Shown here piece after piece: positions 8,044-17,790 of a DNA stretch of 60,764 nucleotides. Below the pieces are notes generated by a model that was not told the origin of the DNA, ran no database searches, and was given only the letters and a program-made list of their open reading frames with translations. This DNA comes from Candidatus Kapaibacterium sp. GTDB lineage: Bacteria > Bacteroidota > Ignavibacteria > Kapaibacteriales > Kapaibacteriaceae. The stretch's first letter is position 1. Every line of letters begins with the position of its first letter. The stretch lies in the NCBI GenBank assembly GCA_022842685.1, contig JALHPC010000008.1, positions 20,968-81,731 on the forward strand, written 5' to 3'. The position numbers and the translations under genes were made by a program.

Positions 8044-10320
8044 ATGAGAACGTTCGAGGACATCAACGCCGACATCAAAGCATCCATAGAAATCAGTGAT
8101 GCTGACGCTTTGCTACGACTAGCAGAGGAACTCGATGGTTTGGAGACGCTACAGAGCAAAGGTGCTGCCGGCCGAGCTGTCGGCTGGGCGCTCTACTGCC
8201 GTGGCAACTTCTCGCAGGCCCTGGACCACATGCGTCGCGCTCTGAGTATCTACGAGTCAATCGATGATTGTAGCAACATTGCAAATGCCAGCGGGGCAAT
8301 CGGTAGCGTGCTCTACAGTTTGAGCGACTACCCCGGAGCGCTCTCGTACCACAATCGAGCACTTGCGCTTTACGAAGAGCTTGGCGACCGACGTGGCGTG
8401 GCTCGAACGTTAGGAAACATCGGCAACGTGCATGCCATTACAGGCGACTACCAAGCCTGCCTCGACCATCTCCAACGCTCGTTGAAACTACACGAAGAAC
8501 TCGGAAACCCCAGCGGCGTTGCCAACCTTACAGGTAATGTTGGCAACTTCTATAATCTCACTGGTAACAACGACCTTGCCCTCGAGCATTTCCGCCGTGC
8601 GTTGGCTATCTATGAGCAACTGGGCGACCGTAGTGGCGTCGCCTTTGTCACAACCAACATGGGGAATGCCTATTGGAGTATAGGTGACTTTCCAGCGGCC
8701 CTCGAACACTTTCGTCGTGCCCGTTCGATAAGTGAAGATATCGGCGATCGTGATGCCGCGGCACGTGTTATCGGCAATATTGGCGTCGTATACGAGGGCT
8801 CCGGCGACTACCCCCTAGCCCTAGAGCACTTCCGACGTTCGTTAGAGCTTCTACAAGACATCGGCAATCGCAGCGGCGCAGCTCTCGCCGTGGGCAATAT
8901 TGGCGACGTTTATTTCCGAACCGGAAACTATCCTGAAGCACTAGAACATCACTATCGCGCCATGGCTATGCATGAAGAGCTCGGCGAGCCCAGACGTGTA
9001 GCAGTCATTACGTGCAAGATTGGAAATCTGTACAATAGCACTGGCGACTATCCCGCCGCTCTTGATCATTACCGTCGAGCGCTAACGATGTATGAAGATC
9101 TCGACGACCATGCAGGCTCGGCCGAAGTCATCTGCAACATTGGCGTTGTCTATGAAAACACAGGCGACTACGAGGTAGCGCTAGATCACTACCGCCGAGC
9201 GCTGGAGTTGCGAGGAGAGGGCGGCAACCGAGGATTTACATCGGTTCTTCACAGCAATATTGCGACTACTCTCTTGAAACTCAACAGGCACGTCGAAGCA
9301 TCGCTCCTGTTGGAAAAGCAAGATGTTGCCGGCATTGATGATCCCACCATCCGTGCAGAGTATCATCGCAATCGTGCCACACTATCCGAGTATGAAGGAG
9401 ACCTCGAAGCGGCCGGCGAGCACCTCCATCGAGCATTAGCTCTCGTAAAGAACATCGGTGCCCGAGCAGAAACCGCTGACTATCACAAAGCACTGCGAGA
9501 CCTTGCACTCAAACAAAACAGCCTAGCCGACTACGTCGAACACAACAACGAGTATCAACGCATTACAGAAGAAGTGAACGGCAGAGACACGGCCACCAGA
9601 CTGGCCATGCAAGCCAAACAGCGCGAGATTGATGCTCGTGAACGTGAACATGCCCAGCATATGGCCGTACTGCACTCAACGCTCCCCAAGAATATCGCCG
9701 ACAGAGTGGCGCGCGGCGAGACGGTGAACGATCACTATGAGTATGCTTCTGTACTCTTCCTGGACATCGTTGGATTTACTGCGATCTCCGACATAATCCC
9801 ACCCGGCCACGTTGTCCATTTATTGAGTCAAATATTCTCCACGCTCGACGAGATCTGTAAGGGGCACCGCGTTACCAAGATTAAAACCATCGGCGACTCC
9901 TACATGGCCGTTGCCGGTGTGCCGGATGTTCTGGAAGATCACGCCCAGCGCGCAGCGCTGTGTGCAGCAGACATGCTATCGGCACTCAACGCGCTCGTAA
10001 TTTCGATGCCCCCTGAACTGGGAGACACATCGTGGATACAAGACGTAGGAGAAATCAAGGTGCGTATTGGTCTGCACTGCGGTCCCGTCACCGCCGGCGT
10101 TATCGGCACCGAGCGTTTGCAGTATGATGTGTGGGGCGATACCGTGAACGTTGCCTCACGCATGGAAAGCACTGGCGAACCCGGCCGCATCCATGTGAGC
10201 GAGGCATTTGCCGACGCGTTACGCAGTGCCCCTTACCACAACTTCACACTAACAGAGCGTGGCACCATTGACGTTAAGGGTAAGGGGGCAATGATGACCT
10301 ATTGGTTGGAGGGAGCGTGA
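8044..10320 (+). CDS. TPR-class III adenylate cyclase (copy C, longest repeat array)
   Basis: About 758 residues. Nine nearly uniform about 40-residue TPRs (GDYPAALDHYRRALTMYEDL is typical), then two degenerate ones, give the largest TPR scaffold of the cluster. The linker (YHKALRDLALKQN... HNNEYQRITEEVNG) and the HSTLPKNIADRVARGE element precede the cyclase domain. D574 and D618 bind metal, K614 and D695 fit adenine, and N702 and R706 complete the site. An in-frame ATG at 8035 is possible; 8044 aligns with copy A. The TGA stop overlaps the GTG start of copy D (GTGA), so the two are probably translated in a coupled way. The TPRs suggest that partner binding controls cyclase activity, but no partner is visible. 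Confidence 0.88.
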   Translation: MRTFEDINADIKASIEISDADALLRLAEELDGLETLQSKGAAGRAVGWALYCRGNFSQALDHMRRALSIYESIDDCSNIANASGAIGSVLYSLSDYPGALSYHNRALALYEELGDRRGVARTLGNIGNVHAITGDYQACLDHLQRSLKLHEELGNPSGVANLTGNVGNFYNLTGNNDLALEHFRRALAIYEQLGDRSGVAFVTTNMGNAYWSIGDFPAALEHFRRARSISEDIGDRDAAARVIGNIGVVYEGSGDYPLALEHFRRSLELLQDIGNRSGAALAVGNIGDVYFRTGNYPEALEHHYRAMAMHEELGEPRRVAVITCKIGNLYNSTGDYPAALDHYRRALTMYEDLDDHAGSAEVICNIGVVYENTGDYEVALDHYRRALELRGEGGNRGFTSVLHSNIATTLLKLNRHVEASLLLEKQDVAGIDDPTIRAEYHRNRATLSEYEGDLEAAGEHLHRALALVKNIGARAETADYHKALRDLALKQNSLADYVEHNNEYQRITEEVNGRDTATRLAMQAKQREIDAREREHAQHMAVLHSTLPKNIADRVARGETVNDHYEYASVLFLDIVGFTAISDIIPPGHVVHLLSQIFSTLDEICKGHRVTKIKTIGDSYMAVAGVPDVLEDHAQRAALCAADMLSALNALVISMPPELGDTSWIQDVGEIKVRIGLHCGPVTAGVIGTERLQYDVWGDTVNVASRMESTGEPGRIHVSEAFADALRSAPYHNFTLTERGTIDVKGKGAMMTYWLEGA

Positions 10321-12209
10321 GGCGCGTTGACGAGATACACTCGGATATGGTTGACGCCATAAATCACGGAGATGTAGACGCCGTTCTGCGTTTCGTCGTC
10401 GAGGCAGCGTCATTAAAAACGCCCGAAAGCGCCGCCATGATCCACTGCGGTCATGGCTGGCTGTCGATTCAGAATAGCAACTACCCAGCGGCGCATGAAC
10501 ACTACAATGCGGAAGTTCTGCTGCGAAAGCAACTGGCCGACGTTAACGGCGAGGCGTCTGCGATTGGCAACATTGGAAACGTGTACATTCTGCAAGGACA
10601 ATTCGCAGAGGCTCTGGAGAGTTATCAGCGCGCTTACGATTCGCATTCATCTGTTGGCAATCGCGATGGCATGGCGCGCATGTTGGGTGGAATGGCTACC
10701 GTATACAACCGTACCGGCAACTATGCAAAGGCACTAGAACTCAACAATGTCGCCCTCCAGATACACGTAGACAATAGCTCATTGTATGGACAAGCACAGG
10801 TACTCGGCAACATTGGCAATCTCTTCAGCATGTGGGGAAATTATCCGGAGGCTTTGGACTATATGATGCGCTCGCTGGACTTACACCATGCAATCGGAGA
10901 CCGAATGCGCGCAGCAACAGTGCTTGGTAATATTGGTACAGTGTATGGTGGTTCGGGAGACATAGAGCGTGCTATAGACTATCTGCAGCAGGCACTTGAT
11001 ATCCAAACAGAAATCGGCAACGGCAACGAGATTGCTCGCTTGTCTTCCAATCTTGGCTACGCCCACCTACAACGCTCGGAGTTCGAAGTTGCACTGAGGC
11101 ACCTTAACAAAGCGTATGAATATCACGTATTGGTTGGTAACCGTCAGGGCATGGCCCATTCCATCACGTACATGATTGACGCCTTTTTCGATGGCAACAA
11201 CATTGATGAAGCGCGTAGGTGGCTACATGTTCTCGACAGTATGTCCATCGACGAACCCGACGTTGCCATTCATCGGGCCGACAACCACGCCCGACTTTCG
11301 CTGCATGATGGCGACATCACAGCGGCGCAACAACACCTTCAGTCGGCATTGGATATCGCCACAAAACACGAGTTGCGATACGCTCAAGCCGAGATGCACA
11401 AGTCGCTTCGAGACTTGTGTCAAGAAACGAATGATTTGCCCAGCTATATCAAACACAATAACGAGTACACGCGCATAACTACGGAAATTCATGGAAAGGA
11501 AGCCACGCAGAAGGTTGCCCGGCAGGAAGCAGAGCGTCGCATGGCCGAAGAGCGCAAGGAGCACGAGAAACACATGGCCGTCCTCCACTCCACGCTCCCC
11601 AAACACATCGCCGATAGAGTGGCAAGAGGCGAAGTGGTTAACGACTCCTTCGATAACGCCTCCGTCTTGTTCTTAGATGTAGTCGGCTTCACAACAAACT
11701 CCAGTGCCCTTGACGCCAGCGTGGTTGTTGCACTTCTGCAAGACATCTTCACAACGTTCGATGCGATATGCGAACAACATGATGTGATGAAGATCAAGAC
11801 CATCGGCGATTCGTACATGGCCGTTGCGTTTGACGCCGACGCCACAGGACAGCCGCCACGCCTTGCCCTCTACCAACGCATTGCCAACGTTGCGCATGCG
11901 ATGATGTCAAGCCCCTTTACATGGCCACACACAAACGAGCCCGTGATCTTCCGCATCGGACTTCATTGCGGTCCTGCCATTGCCGGCGTGCTCGGCACCG
12001 AGCGTCTGCAGTACGACGTGTGGGGCGATACCGTGAACGTTGCCTCACGCATGGAAAGCACTGGCGAAGCCGGCCGCATCCATGTGAGCGAGGCATTTGC
12101 CGACGCGTTACGCAGTGCCCCTTACCACAACTTCATACTCACAGAGCGTGGCACCATTGACGTAAAGGGTAAGGGGGCAATGATGACATTTTGGTTGGAG
12201 GGAGCGTGA
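10317..12209 (+). CDS. TPR-class III adenylate cyclase (copy D)
   Basis: About 630 residues from a GTG at 10317, which overlaps the previous stop by 4 nt (GTGA) and has GGAGGG just upstream inside the end of copy C. The protein then begins MRRVDEIHSDM, matching the starts of copies A and C. Six clear TPRs and two degenerate ones precede the linker (YIKHNNEYTRITTEIHGKEA) and the cyclase domain. Active-site residues D454, D498, K494, D567, N574 and R578 are all present. Its last about 180 nt are almost identical to copy C, including silent positions, whereas the TPR halves differ strongly. Confidence 0.87.
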   Translation: MRRVDEIHSDMVDAINHGDVDAVLRFVVEAASLKTPESAAMIHCGHGWLSIQNSNYPAAHEHYNAEVLLRKQLADVNGEASAIGNIGNVYILQGQFAEALESYQRAYDSHSSVGNRDGMARMLGGMATVYNRTGNYAKALELNNVALQIHVDNSSLYGQAQVLGNIGNLFSMWGNYPEALDYMMRSLDLHHAIGDRMRAATVLGNIGTVYGGSGDIERAIDYLQQALDIQTEIGNGNEIARLSSNLGYAHLQRSEFEVALRHLNKAYEYHVLVGNRQGMAHSITYMIDAFFDGNNIDEARRWLHVLDSMSIDEPDVAIHRADNHARLSLHDGDITAAQQHLQSALDIATKHELRYAQAEMHKSLRDLCQETNDLPSYIKHNNEYTRITTEIHGKEATQKVARQEAERRMAEERKEHEKHMAVLHSTLPKHIADRVARGEVVNDSFDNASVLFLDVVGFTTNSSALDASVVVALLQDIFTTFDAICEQHDVMKIKTIGDSYMAVAFDADATGQPPRLALYQRIANVAHAMMSSPFTWPHTNEPVIFRIGLHCGPAIAGVLGTERLQYDVWGDTVNVASRMESTGEAGRIHVSEAFADALRSAPYHNFILTERGTIDVKGKGAMMTFWLEGA

Positions 12210-14119
12210 GAACTGAACAGGAGATTAGGGAAGACATCAGAGAGGCGCTTCGACAAAAGGACCGAGATCTGCTGCTCAAGCTGGCTGATGAGATTGGTGC
12301 ATTCGGAACGGATAATGCACTGGGGATCGCGCATAATGCACGAGGGCTTGCAGCCGGCCAGGCGTCGCAGTACGACCAAGCGATCACTGAGTACCGCAAA
12401 GCGCAGGAGTTTGCCGCTCGGGCCCAAAATCAGATACTCCTAACCAGTATTCATAACAATCTGGGCTCGATCTTCAACAACCTTGGACAACTCGACGAAG
12501 CACAGGTGGAGTATTCGCTGTCACTTGATCTGGCGATAAAGACAGGACACGAGATCAACATGTCGTTGGCATACGCCAACCTGGGACTTCTGTGGGCCAA
12601 TCGTGGCGACTATCAGCGAGCGATCCACGATATGCTGCGTGGATTGGAGATCGAGGAGCGCTTACATGATGAAGAGGCAGTGGCTGCTAGTCTTGGCAAC
12701 GTCGGAGTTGTCTACTATCGCATGGGCGATCTTCCTATGTCGTTGCAATACGTCCTTCGGGCGCTTGACATCAACGAACGGATCGACAACAAGTGGGGCA
12801 TAGCGATCAACGTTGGCAATGCAGCATCGGCCTATGTTGGAATCGGCGACTACGCAAATGCCATACGATATTTTCAGCGCGCGATTGCATTGCACGAAGC
12901 CGTGGGCAACGTCAGTAGCGTGGCACGTACACATGCGAACCTGGCCGTTGCCTTAAAGGCAACGAAAGAACTGGAACAGGCTCGCGAGCACTTGCTGATA
13001 GCTCTCAAGATGCACCGCGAACTCGGAAATCTCAACGAGCTCTTTTTTACAGCATCCAACTTGGTGCAAACATCGCTGCAACTCGGTGATGTTGAACAGG
13101 CTCGTGAAGTCGTGCAATCAGTGGGAACGCAACAAGCCACAGACCCACGGTCGAGAACACTGTTCCAGTCTGCAAAGGGCCTTCTTGCTCAAGCCGAAGG
13201 CGATCTCGATCGTGCACATGAGCTGATGACAGGAGCGCTGCAGATAGCGGAAATGATCGGCGCATCCGACCTCATGTTTGACATGCACAAGGATCTTCGC
13301 GATCTGGCAAAGATTCGTGGCGACCTTGACGAATACATCAAACACAATGAGCTTTTCCTTGAGCTGAAAGAGCAACACAGTGGAAATGACATTTCTACCC
13401 GCCTCGCCACGATGAAATCTGAGCGTACCATTGCAGCCGAACGCGCAGAACGTGAGAAGGAACGTGCCGTGCTGAATAGCACACTTCCCAAACACATCGT
13501 GGAACGAGTGCTTCGAGGTGATGACGTGAGTGGCGACCTGATTGAAGACGCTTCCATCCTCTTCCTCGACATCGTGGGCTTTACCTCGAAGTCCACAATC
13601 ATGCCTCCGAAAGAACTCACCGCCCTGCTACGTCAGATCTTCACATCGTTCGACAATATTATCCAAGAGCATGGCGTGCTCAAGGTAAAAACCATCGGCG
13701 ATTCGTATATGGCCGCTGCATTGGGAACAGCGAACGTCATGCCGAGCGAAGCCCATAGTGCCGAAGGGAGGATCGAGGCACAGCGTATGGCGAATGTTGC
13801 CCACGCGATGAAGGACAGCCTCTTCACGTGGCCTTATACCAATGAGCGTGTGATGTTCCGAATCGGACTCCATTGCGGTCCAGTCGTTGCCGGCGTACTG
13901 GGCTTGGACCGACTGCAGTATGACGTGTGGGGCGATACCGTGAACGTTGCTTCGCGTATGGAAAGCACCGGCGAGCCGGGCCGCATCCATGTGAGCGAAG
14001 CGTTTGCCGACGCGTTACGCAGTGCCCCTTACCACAACTTCACACTAACAGAGCGTGGCACCATTGACGTAAAGGGTAAGGGGGCAATGAAAACATATTG
14101 GCTGGACGCAACAGCATGA
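12206..14119 (+). CDS. TPR-class III adenylate cyclase (copy E)
   Basis: About 637 residues, starting at GTG 12206 in another GTGA overlap with the same GGAGGG upstream. The TPR region (six to eight repeats) is the most degenerate of the GTGA/ATGA-linked group, with fewer GDY...ALEH signatures. The cyclase domain has D455, D499, K495, D573, N580 and R584. The GTER block of the other copies is GLDR here. As in copies D and F, a segment between the second metal aspartate and the GLHCGPV block ends in an AMKDSLFTWPYTNERVMFR-like stretch. The stop overlaps the ATG of copy F by 4 nt. Confidence 0.87.
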   Translation: MRTEQEIREDIREALRQKDRDLLLKLADEIGAFGTDNALGIAHNARGLAAGQASQYDQAITEYRKAQEFAARAQNQILLTSIHNNLGSIFNNLGQLDEAQVEYSLSLDLAIKTGHEINMSLAYANLGLLWANRGDYQRAIHDMLRGLEIEERLHDEEAVAASLGNVGVVYYRMGDLPMSLQYVLRALDINERIDNKWGIAINVGNAASAYVGIGDYANAIRYFQRAIALHEAVGNVSSVARTHANLAVALKATKELEQAREHLLIALKMHRELGNLNELFFTASNLVQTSLQLGDVEQAREVVQSVGTQQATDPRSRTLFQSAKGLLAQAEGDLDRAHELMTGALQIAEMIGASDLMFDMHKDLRDLAKIRGDLDEYIKHNELFLELKEQHSGNDISTRLATMKSERTIAAERAEREKERAVLNSTLPKHIVERVLRGDDVSGDLIEDASILFLDIVGFTSKSTIMPPKELTALLRQIFTSFDNIIQEHGVLKVKTIGDSYMAAALGTANVMPSEAHSAEGRIEAQRMANVAHAMKDSLFTWPYTNERVMFRIGLHCGPVVAGVLGLDRLQYDVWGDTVNVASRMESTGEPGRIHVSEAFADALRSAPYHNFTLTERGTIDVKGKGAMKTYWLDATA

Positions 14120-16056
14120 GCAACGCCACATATGAGTCACTATGTGAGGAAGTTCGAACTGCATCTGCAACAAACGACGCCCATGCTTTGGTGGGCCTAG
14201 CCGACGAGCTTCGGGCTCTCGACACGCCGCAATCGTTGGCCAAGGCCGAAGGTGCGTTAGCGTTGGGATCTCAACTTCGCGGTGACTATGCCAACGCCTA
14301 CGAGCAATATCAGCGCGCCATAACGATGTACCGCGCAATCAACGATATAGCAGGTGAAGCAGACGCAACGCTACAAATGGCGAACGTTAACTATCGCGTT
14401 GGGAACGCCAGTGAAGCTAGGGCAAACTACGCCAAGTCGTTAGCCCTGTTCGAGCAGCTAGGCGACCGTACAGGAATTGCAAGAGCAACCGGGAACATTG
14501 CCAACCTTTTGTGCGATAGTGGCGATTACTCTTCTGCGGCCACGTACTATCAGCACGCGCTTTCCGAATACGAGATTTCCAACGATGCCAGTGGTATTGC
14601 TCGAATCACGTACAACGTTGGCAGTATGCACTATAGAGTTGGCAACTATTCTTCTGCGCTCGAACATTACTACAATGCACTCGAGCACTACGGATTAGTT
14701 CACGATACTGCTGGCACTCCCAACGTCCTTGGAAGCATTGGAAACGTCTTTTGGCGCATAGGCAACGACGCAGAAGCCTTGAAATTCTACCACCAAGCGT
14801 TGTGCCTGCATGAAGACCGAACCGACCGCAGCGCTATGGCAAGCGTCACCGGCAACATTGGCAATGTATATGCCAAAGCGAACGACTACGGGCTTGCCTT
14901 GGAGTACTATGAACGTGCACTTGCACTGCACATGGAAATGGGTGAAGTGGCTAGCACTGCGCGAGTTACAGGAAACATTGTTGCCACCCTCATTGCCTTT
15001 GGACGACTCGCCGAAGCTCGGACGCTTCTTCGGACTATGGACGAAATGACCATTGATGATCCAAGCACTATAATAGCCAGAGAGCAGAGTCGTGCATTAC
15101 TGCAGGAGGCCGACAAGGACCTCGATGGAGCAATCACGACGTTGCTGGCCGCTCTAGATCTTGCACGGAAGAACAGATTGTCATTACACCAAGCCGAACT
15201 TCACAGGTGCTTGCGCGACATTGCACTCACCAGCAATGACTTTGCTAGCTACGTTGTTCACAACAACGAATTCAGTCGTCTAACCGAAGAGTCTAGCGGC
15301 AAGGATACTGCATTAAAAATTTCCATGCTGGAACGAAAGCGCGAGCTTGACGCTCGCGACAAGGAGCATGCAAAATATTTGGCCGTGCTGTATGCAACGC
15401 TCCCGAAGTCGGTTGCCATTAGGGTAGCACAGGGCGAGACGATACACGATTCTTATGATGACGCAGCCATTCTGTTTTTAGACATTGTTGACTTTACCAC
15501 GAACTCGAGTGCACTCGAGGCATCAGCTATCGTGCAACTCCTACAATCCGTATTCAGCACGTTCGACGAACGTTGTTCTCAGTCTGGTATAACCAAAATC
15601 AAAACGAATGGCGATGGCTATATGGCTGCTGCTTTTCCTTCCGACTCGCATATTACGCGTCTGGCATCTGCCGCAACAGCCATGATGTCTTCGGCTTTCA
15701 CGTGGCCACATTCTGGTCAAGCAGTTACCTTCCGCATCGGTTTACATATCGGCCCCGTCACTGCAGGCGTCATTGGCACCGAGCGCTTGCAGTACGACGT
15801 CTGGGGAGATACCGTGAATGTTGCTTCGCGCATGGAAAGCACCGGCGAGCCGGGCCGCATCCATGTGAGCGACACGTTTGCTGACGCGTTACGCAGTGCC
15901 CCTTATCACAACTTCACACTCACAGAGCGTGGCACCATTGACGTAAAGGGTAAGGGGGCAATGAAAACATACTGGCTGGAGGGAGGGCAGGTAATCGATA
16001 ACGCACCTGCAAGCGCATCAGAGCAGGCTCCAGTGGAGGGGGTACGTAACTCATAG
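14116..16056 (+). CDS. TPR-class III adenylate cyclase (copy F, altered active-site neighbourhood)
   Basis: About 646 residues from the ATG at 14116 (ATGA overlap with copy E). Six TPRs, linker, then the cyclase domain. The direct catalytic residues are present (D456, D500, K496, D561, N568, R572), but two otherwise invariant neighbours are changed: the glycine of DIVGFT is aspartate (DIVDFT, residue 459) and TIGDSYM is TNGDGYM (N498, S to G at 501). These sit beside both metal ligands and could weaken or retune activity. The C-terminus carries about 20 extra residues (VIDNAPASASEQAPVEG...). Last of the coupled cyclase genes; 107 nt without a gene follow. Confidence 0.85.
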   Translation: MSNATYESLCEEVRTASATNDAHALVGLADELRALDTPQSLAKAEGALALGSQLRGDYANAYEQYQRAITMYRAINDIAGEADATLQMANVNYRVGNASEARANYAKSLALFEQLGDRTGIARATGNIANLLCDSGDYSSAATYYQHALSEYEISNDASGIARITYNVGSMHYRVGNYSSALEHYYNALEHYGLVHDTAGTPNVLGSIGNVFWRIGNDAEALKFYHQALCLHEDRTDRSAMASVTGNIGNVYAKANDYGLALEYYERALALHMEMGEVASTARVTGNIVATLIAFGRLAEARTLLRTMDEMTIDDPSTIIAREQSRALLQEADKDLDGAITTLLAALDLARKNRLSLHQAELHRCLRDIALTSNDFASYVVHNNEFSRLTEESSGKDTALKISMLERKRELDARDKEHAKYLAVLYATLPKSVAIRVAQGETIHDSYDDAAILFLDIVDFTTNSSALEASAIVQLLQSVFSTFDERCSQSGITKIKTNGDGYMAAAFPSDSHITRLASAATAMMSSAFTWPHSGQAVTFRIGLHIGPVTAGVIGTERLQYDVWGDTVNVASRMESTGEPGRIHVSDTFADALRSAPYHNFTLTERGTIDVKGKGAMKTYWLEGGQVIDNAPASASEQAPVEGVRNS

Positions 16057-16163
16057 CGTCTTACGGTTGAGACGAAGCCTCGAATGTAGATCGCCGTTTG
16101 TAACCAGATAGCAAGTCGTGGTTTCATCATTGCTATTTCGTACCCACGCACTATAGGACCTAC

Positions 16164-17789
16164 ATGCCTGCATTAACGAAGTACACCGGACAATGGACTG
16201 CTGTGCAGGCGCGCCACGTGTTGCGAAGAACCGTGTTCGGCCCGACGTTTGAAATGGTGAAGACGTCGCTCACCCAAGGCATGGAGGACACAGTCAGTAC
16301 GTTACTGGCAGATCTTCCTGAACCGCAGCAACCGCTGAAGTCCATTCCTGATGGAACCGGTTCAAACAGGTTAGATGATCCCGGCGCACGCCAAGGAGAA
16401 ACATGGGTGAACGCTCCCGTGTTTCCAAACATCAACCCACCGATGTTGCGCAACCGCGTACTACGAGCACGTAGCAAGAGCCTTTATTCGTGGACAATGC
16501 TTCAAATTCTCGATAGCGGCATGAACATCCGCGAGAAGATGACATTGTTCTGGCACAATCACTTCGTTGTTGGCCAGGCCGTGATTCCACACCGTGAGTT
16601 CCACTACTACTCGCTGCTCCGGCGCCATGCTACGGGCAATGTGAAAACCCTTACAAAGGCAATCACCATAGATACAAGCATGCTAACGTATTTGAGCGGC
16701 GCTTTGAATACGAATCGTGCGCCGAACGAGAACTACTCTCGTGAGCTTCTCGAGCTCTTTACGATTGGCAAGGGGCCCCTCGTTGCCCCAGGTGACTACA
16801 CGCATTATACCGAGGATGATGTGCAGGCAATGGCTCAGGTGTTGACCGGCTGGCGGGTTGCGCCGGTGAGTGATCCAAAGACGTTGACGGCGTCGTTCGA
16901 TTCCCGACGCCACACGGAAGGATCGAAGACCCTTTCACACCGGTTTGGAAAGAAGGTGATTGAGGAGAATGGCGCCGATGAGTACGCTGATCTTATCGAC
17001 GTGATCTTTGAGCAGGAAGAGTGTTCGCGATTTCTATGTCGCAAAATCTATCGTTGGTTTGTTAACTCATACATCGCTGCTGATGTTGAACAAACAATCA
17101 TTGCGGAAATGGCAGCACTCTTGCGTGAGAACGGATACAGTGTCAAGCCAGTTCTTCGCGCCCTCCTAACCTCGGAGCACTTCTATGTACAAACGGCTTG
17201 TTTGATCAAGAGTCCTGTCGACTTGATCTTCTCCTCCTCGCGAGGGTTGAACACGATGCCCCCTGAGGATGGTGTCGAGGCCAGATACAACCACGCCTAC
17301 AATTATTATGTGATGGCAGCAGATCTAGAGCAGGAGTTGTTTCAACACCCAGACGTGGCTGGCTGGAAAGCGTATTATCAGGAACCTCAGCGAGATATGC
17401 TATGGATTAACAACCTACTACTTCCTAAGCGTCACGAGTTCTGTGGTCTTCTCATCAGCGGTGGTCGATTCTCGTTCAATGATGAACCGTACAGCGTGAA
17501 CGAGTCAGTTCCAGTCCTCGACATACTAGGGCAGCTCGCCAATCCAAGCGACGTTCACATGCTTATTGATGGACTTGCTGAACATCTGTTTTGCTACGCT
17601 ATTTCGGAGGAACAACGTACGGTGCTCAAGGAGCTATTGATACCAGGATTGCCCGACTACGAGTGGTCGCTTGAATATTCCGCGTACGAGCAGTCTCCGA
17701 ACGATCAGGGCATTCGTGAGTCAATCGAGGGGAAACTCCGAACGCTGATTTCGGTTATGGTTCGCATGTCAGAATTCCAGGTAATGTAG
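16164..17789 (+). CDS. DUF1800 family protein (pair 1)
   Basis: 541 residues with the typical DUF1800 landmarks: an N-terminal AVQARHVLRRTVFGP block, NIREKMTLFWHNHFVVG, the PNENYSRELLELFTIGKG core, YTEDDVQAMAQVLTGWRV, and a late FLCRKIYRWFVNSYI helix. DUF1800 proteins are usually encoded next to a DUF1501 protein, as here with a single base between stop and next start. The biochemical role is not established; the pair is thought to be exported or envelope-related. No classical signal peptide is visible. It lies between cyclase copy F and an orphan cyclase fragment, so this pair interrupts the cyclase cluster. Confidence 0.9.
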   Translation: MPALTKYTGQWTAVQARHVLRRTVFGPTFEMVKTSLTQGMEDTVSTLLADLPEPQQPLKSIPDGTGSNRLDDPGARQGETWVNAPVFPNINPPMLRNRVLRARSKSLYSWTMLQILDSGMNIREKMTLFWHNHFVVGQAVIPHREFHYYSLLRRHATGNVKTLTKAITIDTSMLTYLSGALNTNRAPNENYSRELLELFTIGKGPLVAPGDYTHYTEDDVQAMAQVLTGWRVAPVSDPKTLTASFDSRRHTEGSKTLSHRFGKKVIEENGADEYADLIDVIFEQEECSRFLCRKIYRWFVNSYIAADVEQTIIAEMAALLRENGYSVKPVLRALLTSEHFYVQTACLIKSPVDLIFSSSRGLNTMPPEDGVEARYNHAYNYYVMAADLEQELFQHPDVAGWKAYYQEPQRDMLWINNLLLPKRHEFCGLLISGGRFSFNDEPYSVNESVPVLDILGQLANPSDVHMLIDGLAEHLFCYAISEEQRTVLKELLIPGLPDYEWSLEYSAYEQSPNDQGIRESIEGKLRTLISVMVRMSEFQVM

Positions 17790-17790
17790 T

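Noticed and set aside
16057..16163. Terminator after the cyclase cluster
   Set aside because: A weak imperfect stem (CGTCTTA with TGAGACG) without T-run; not strong enough to call.
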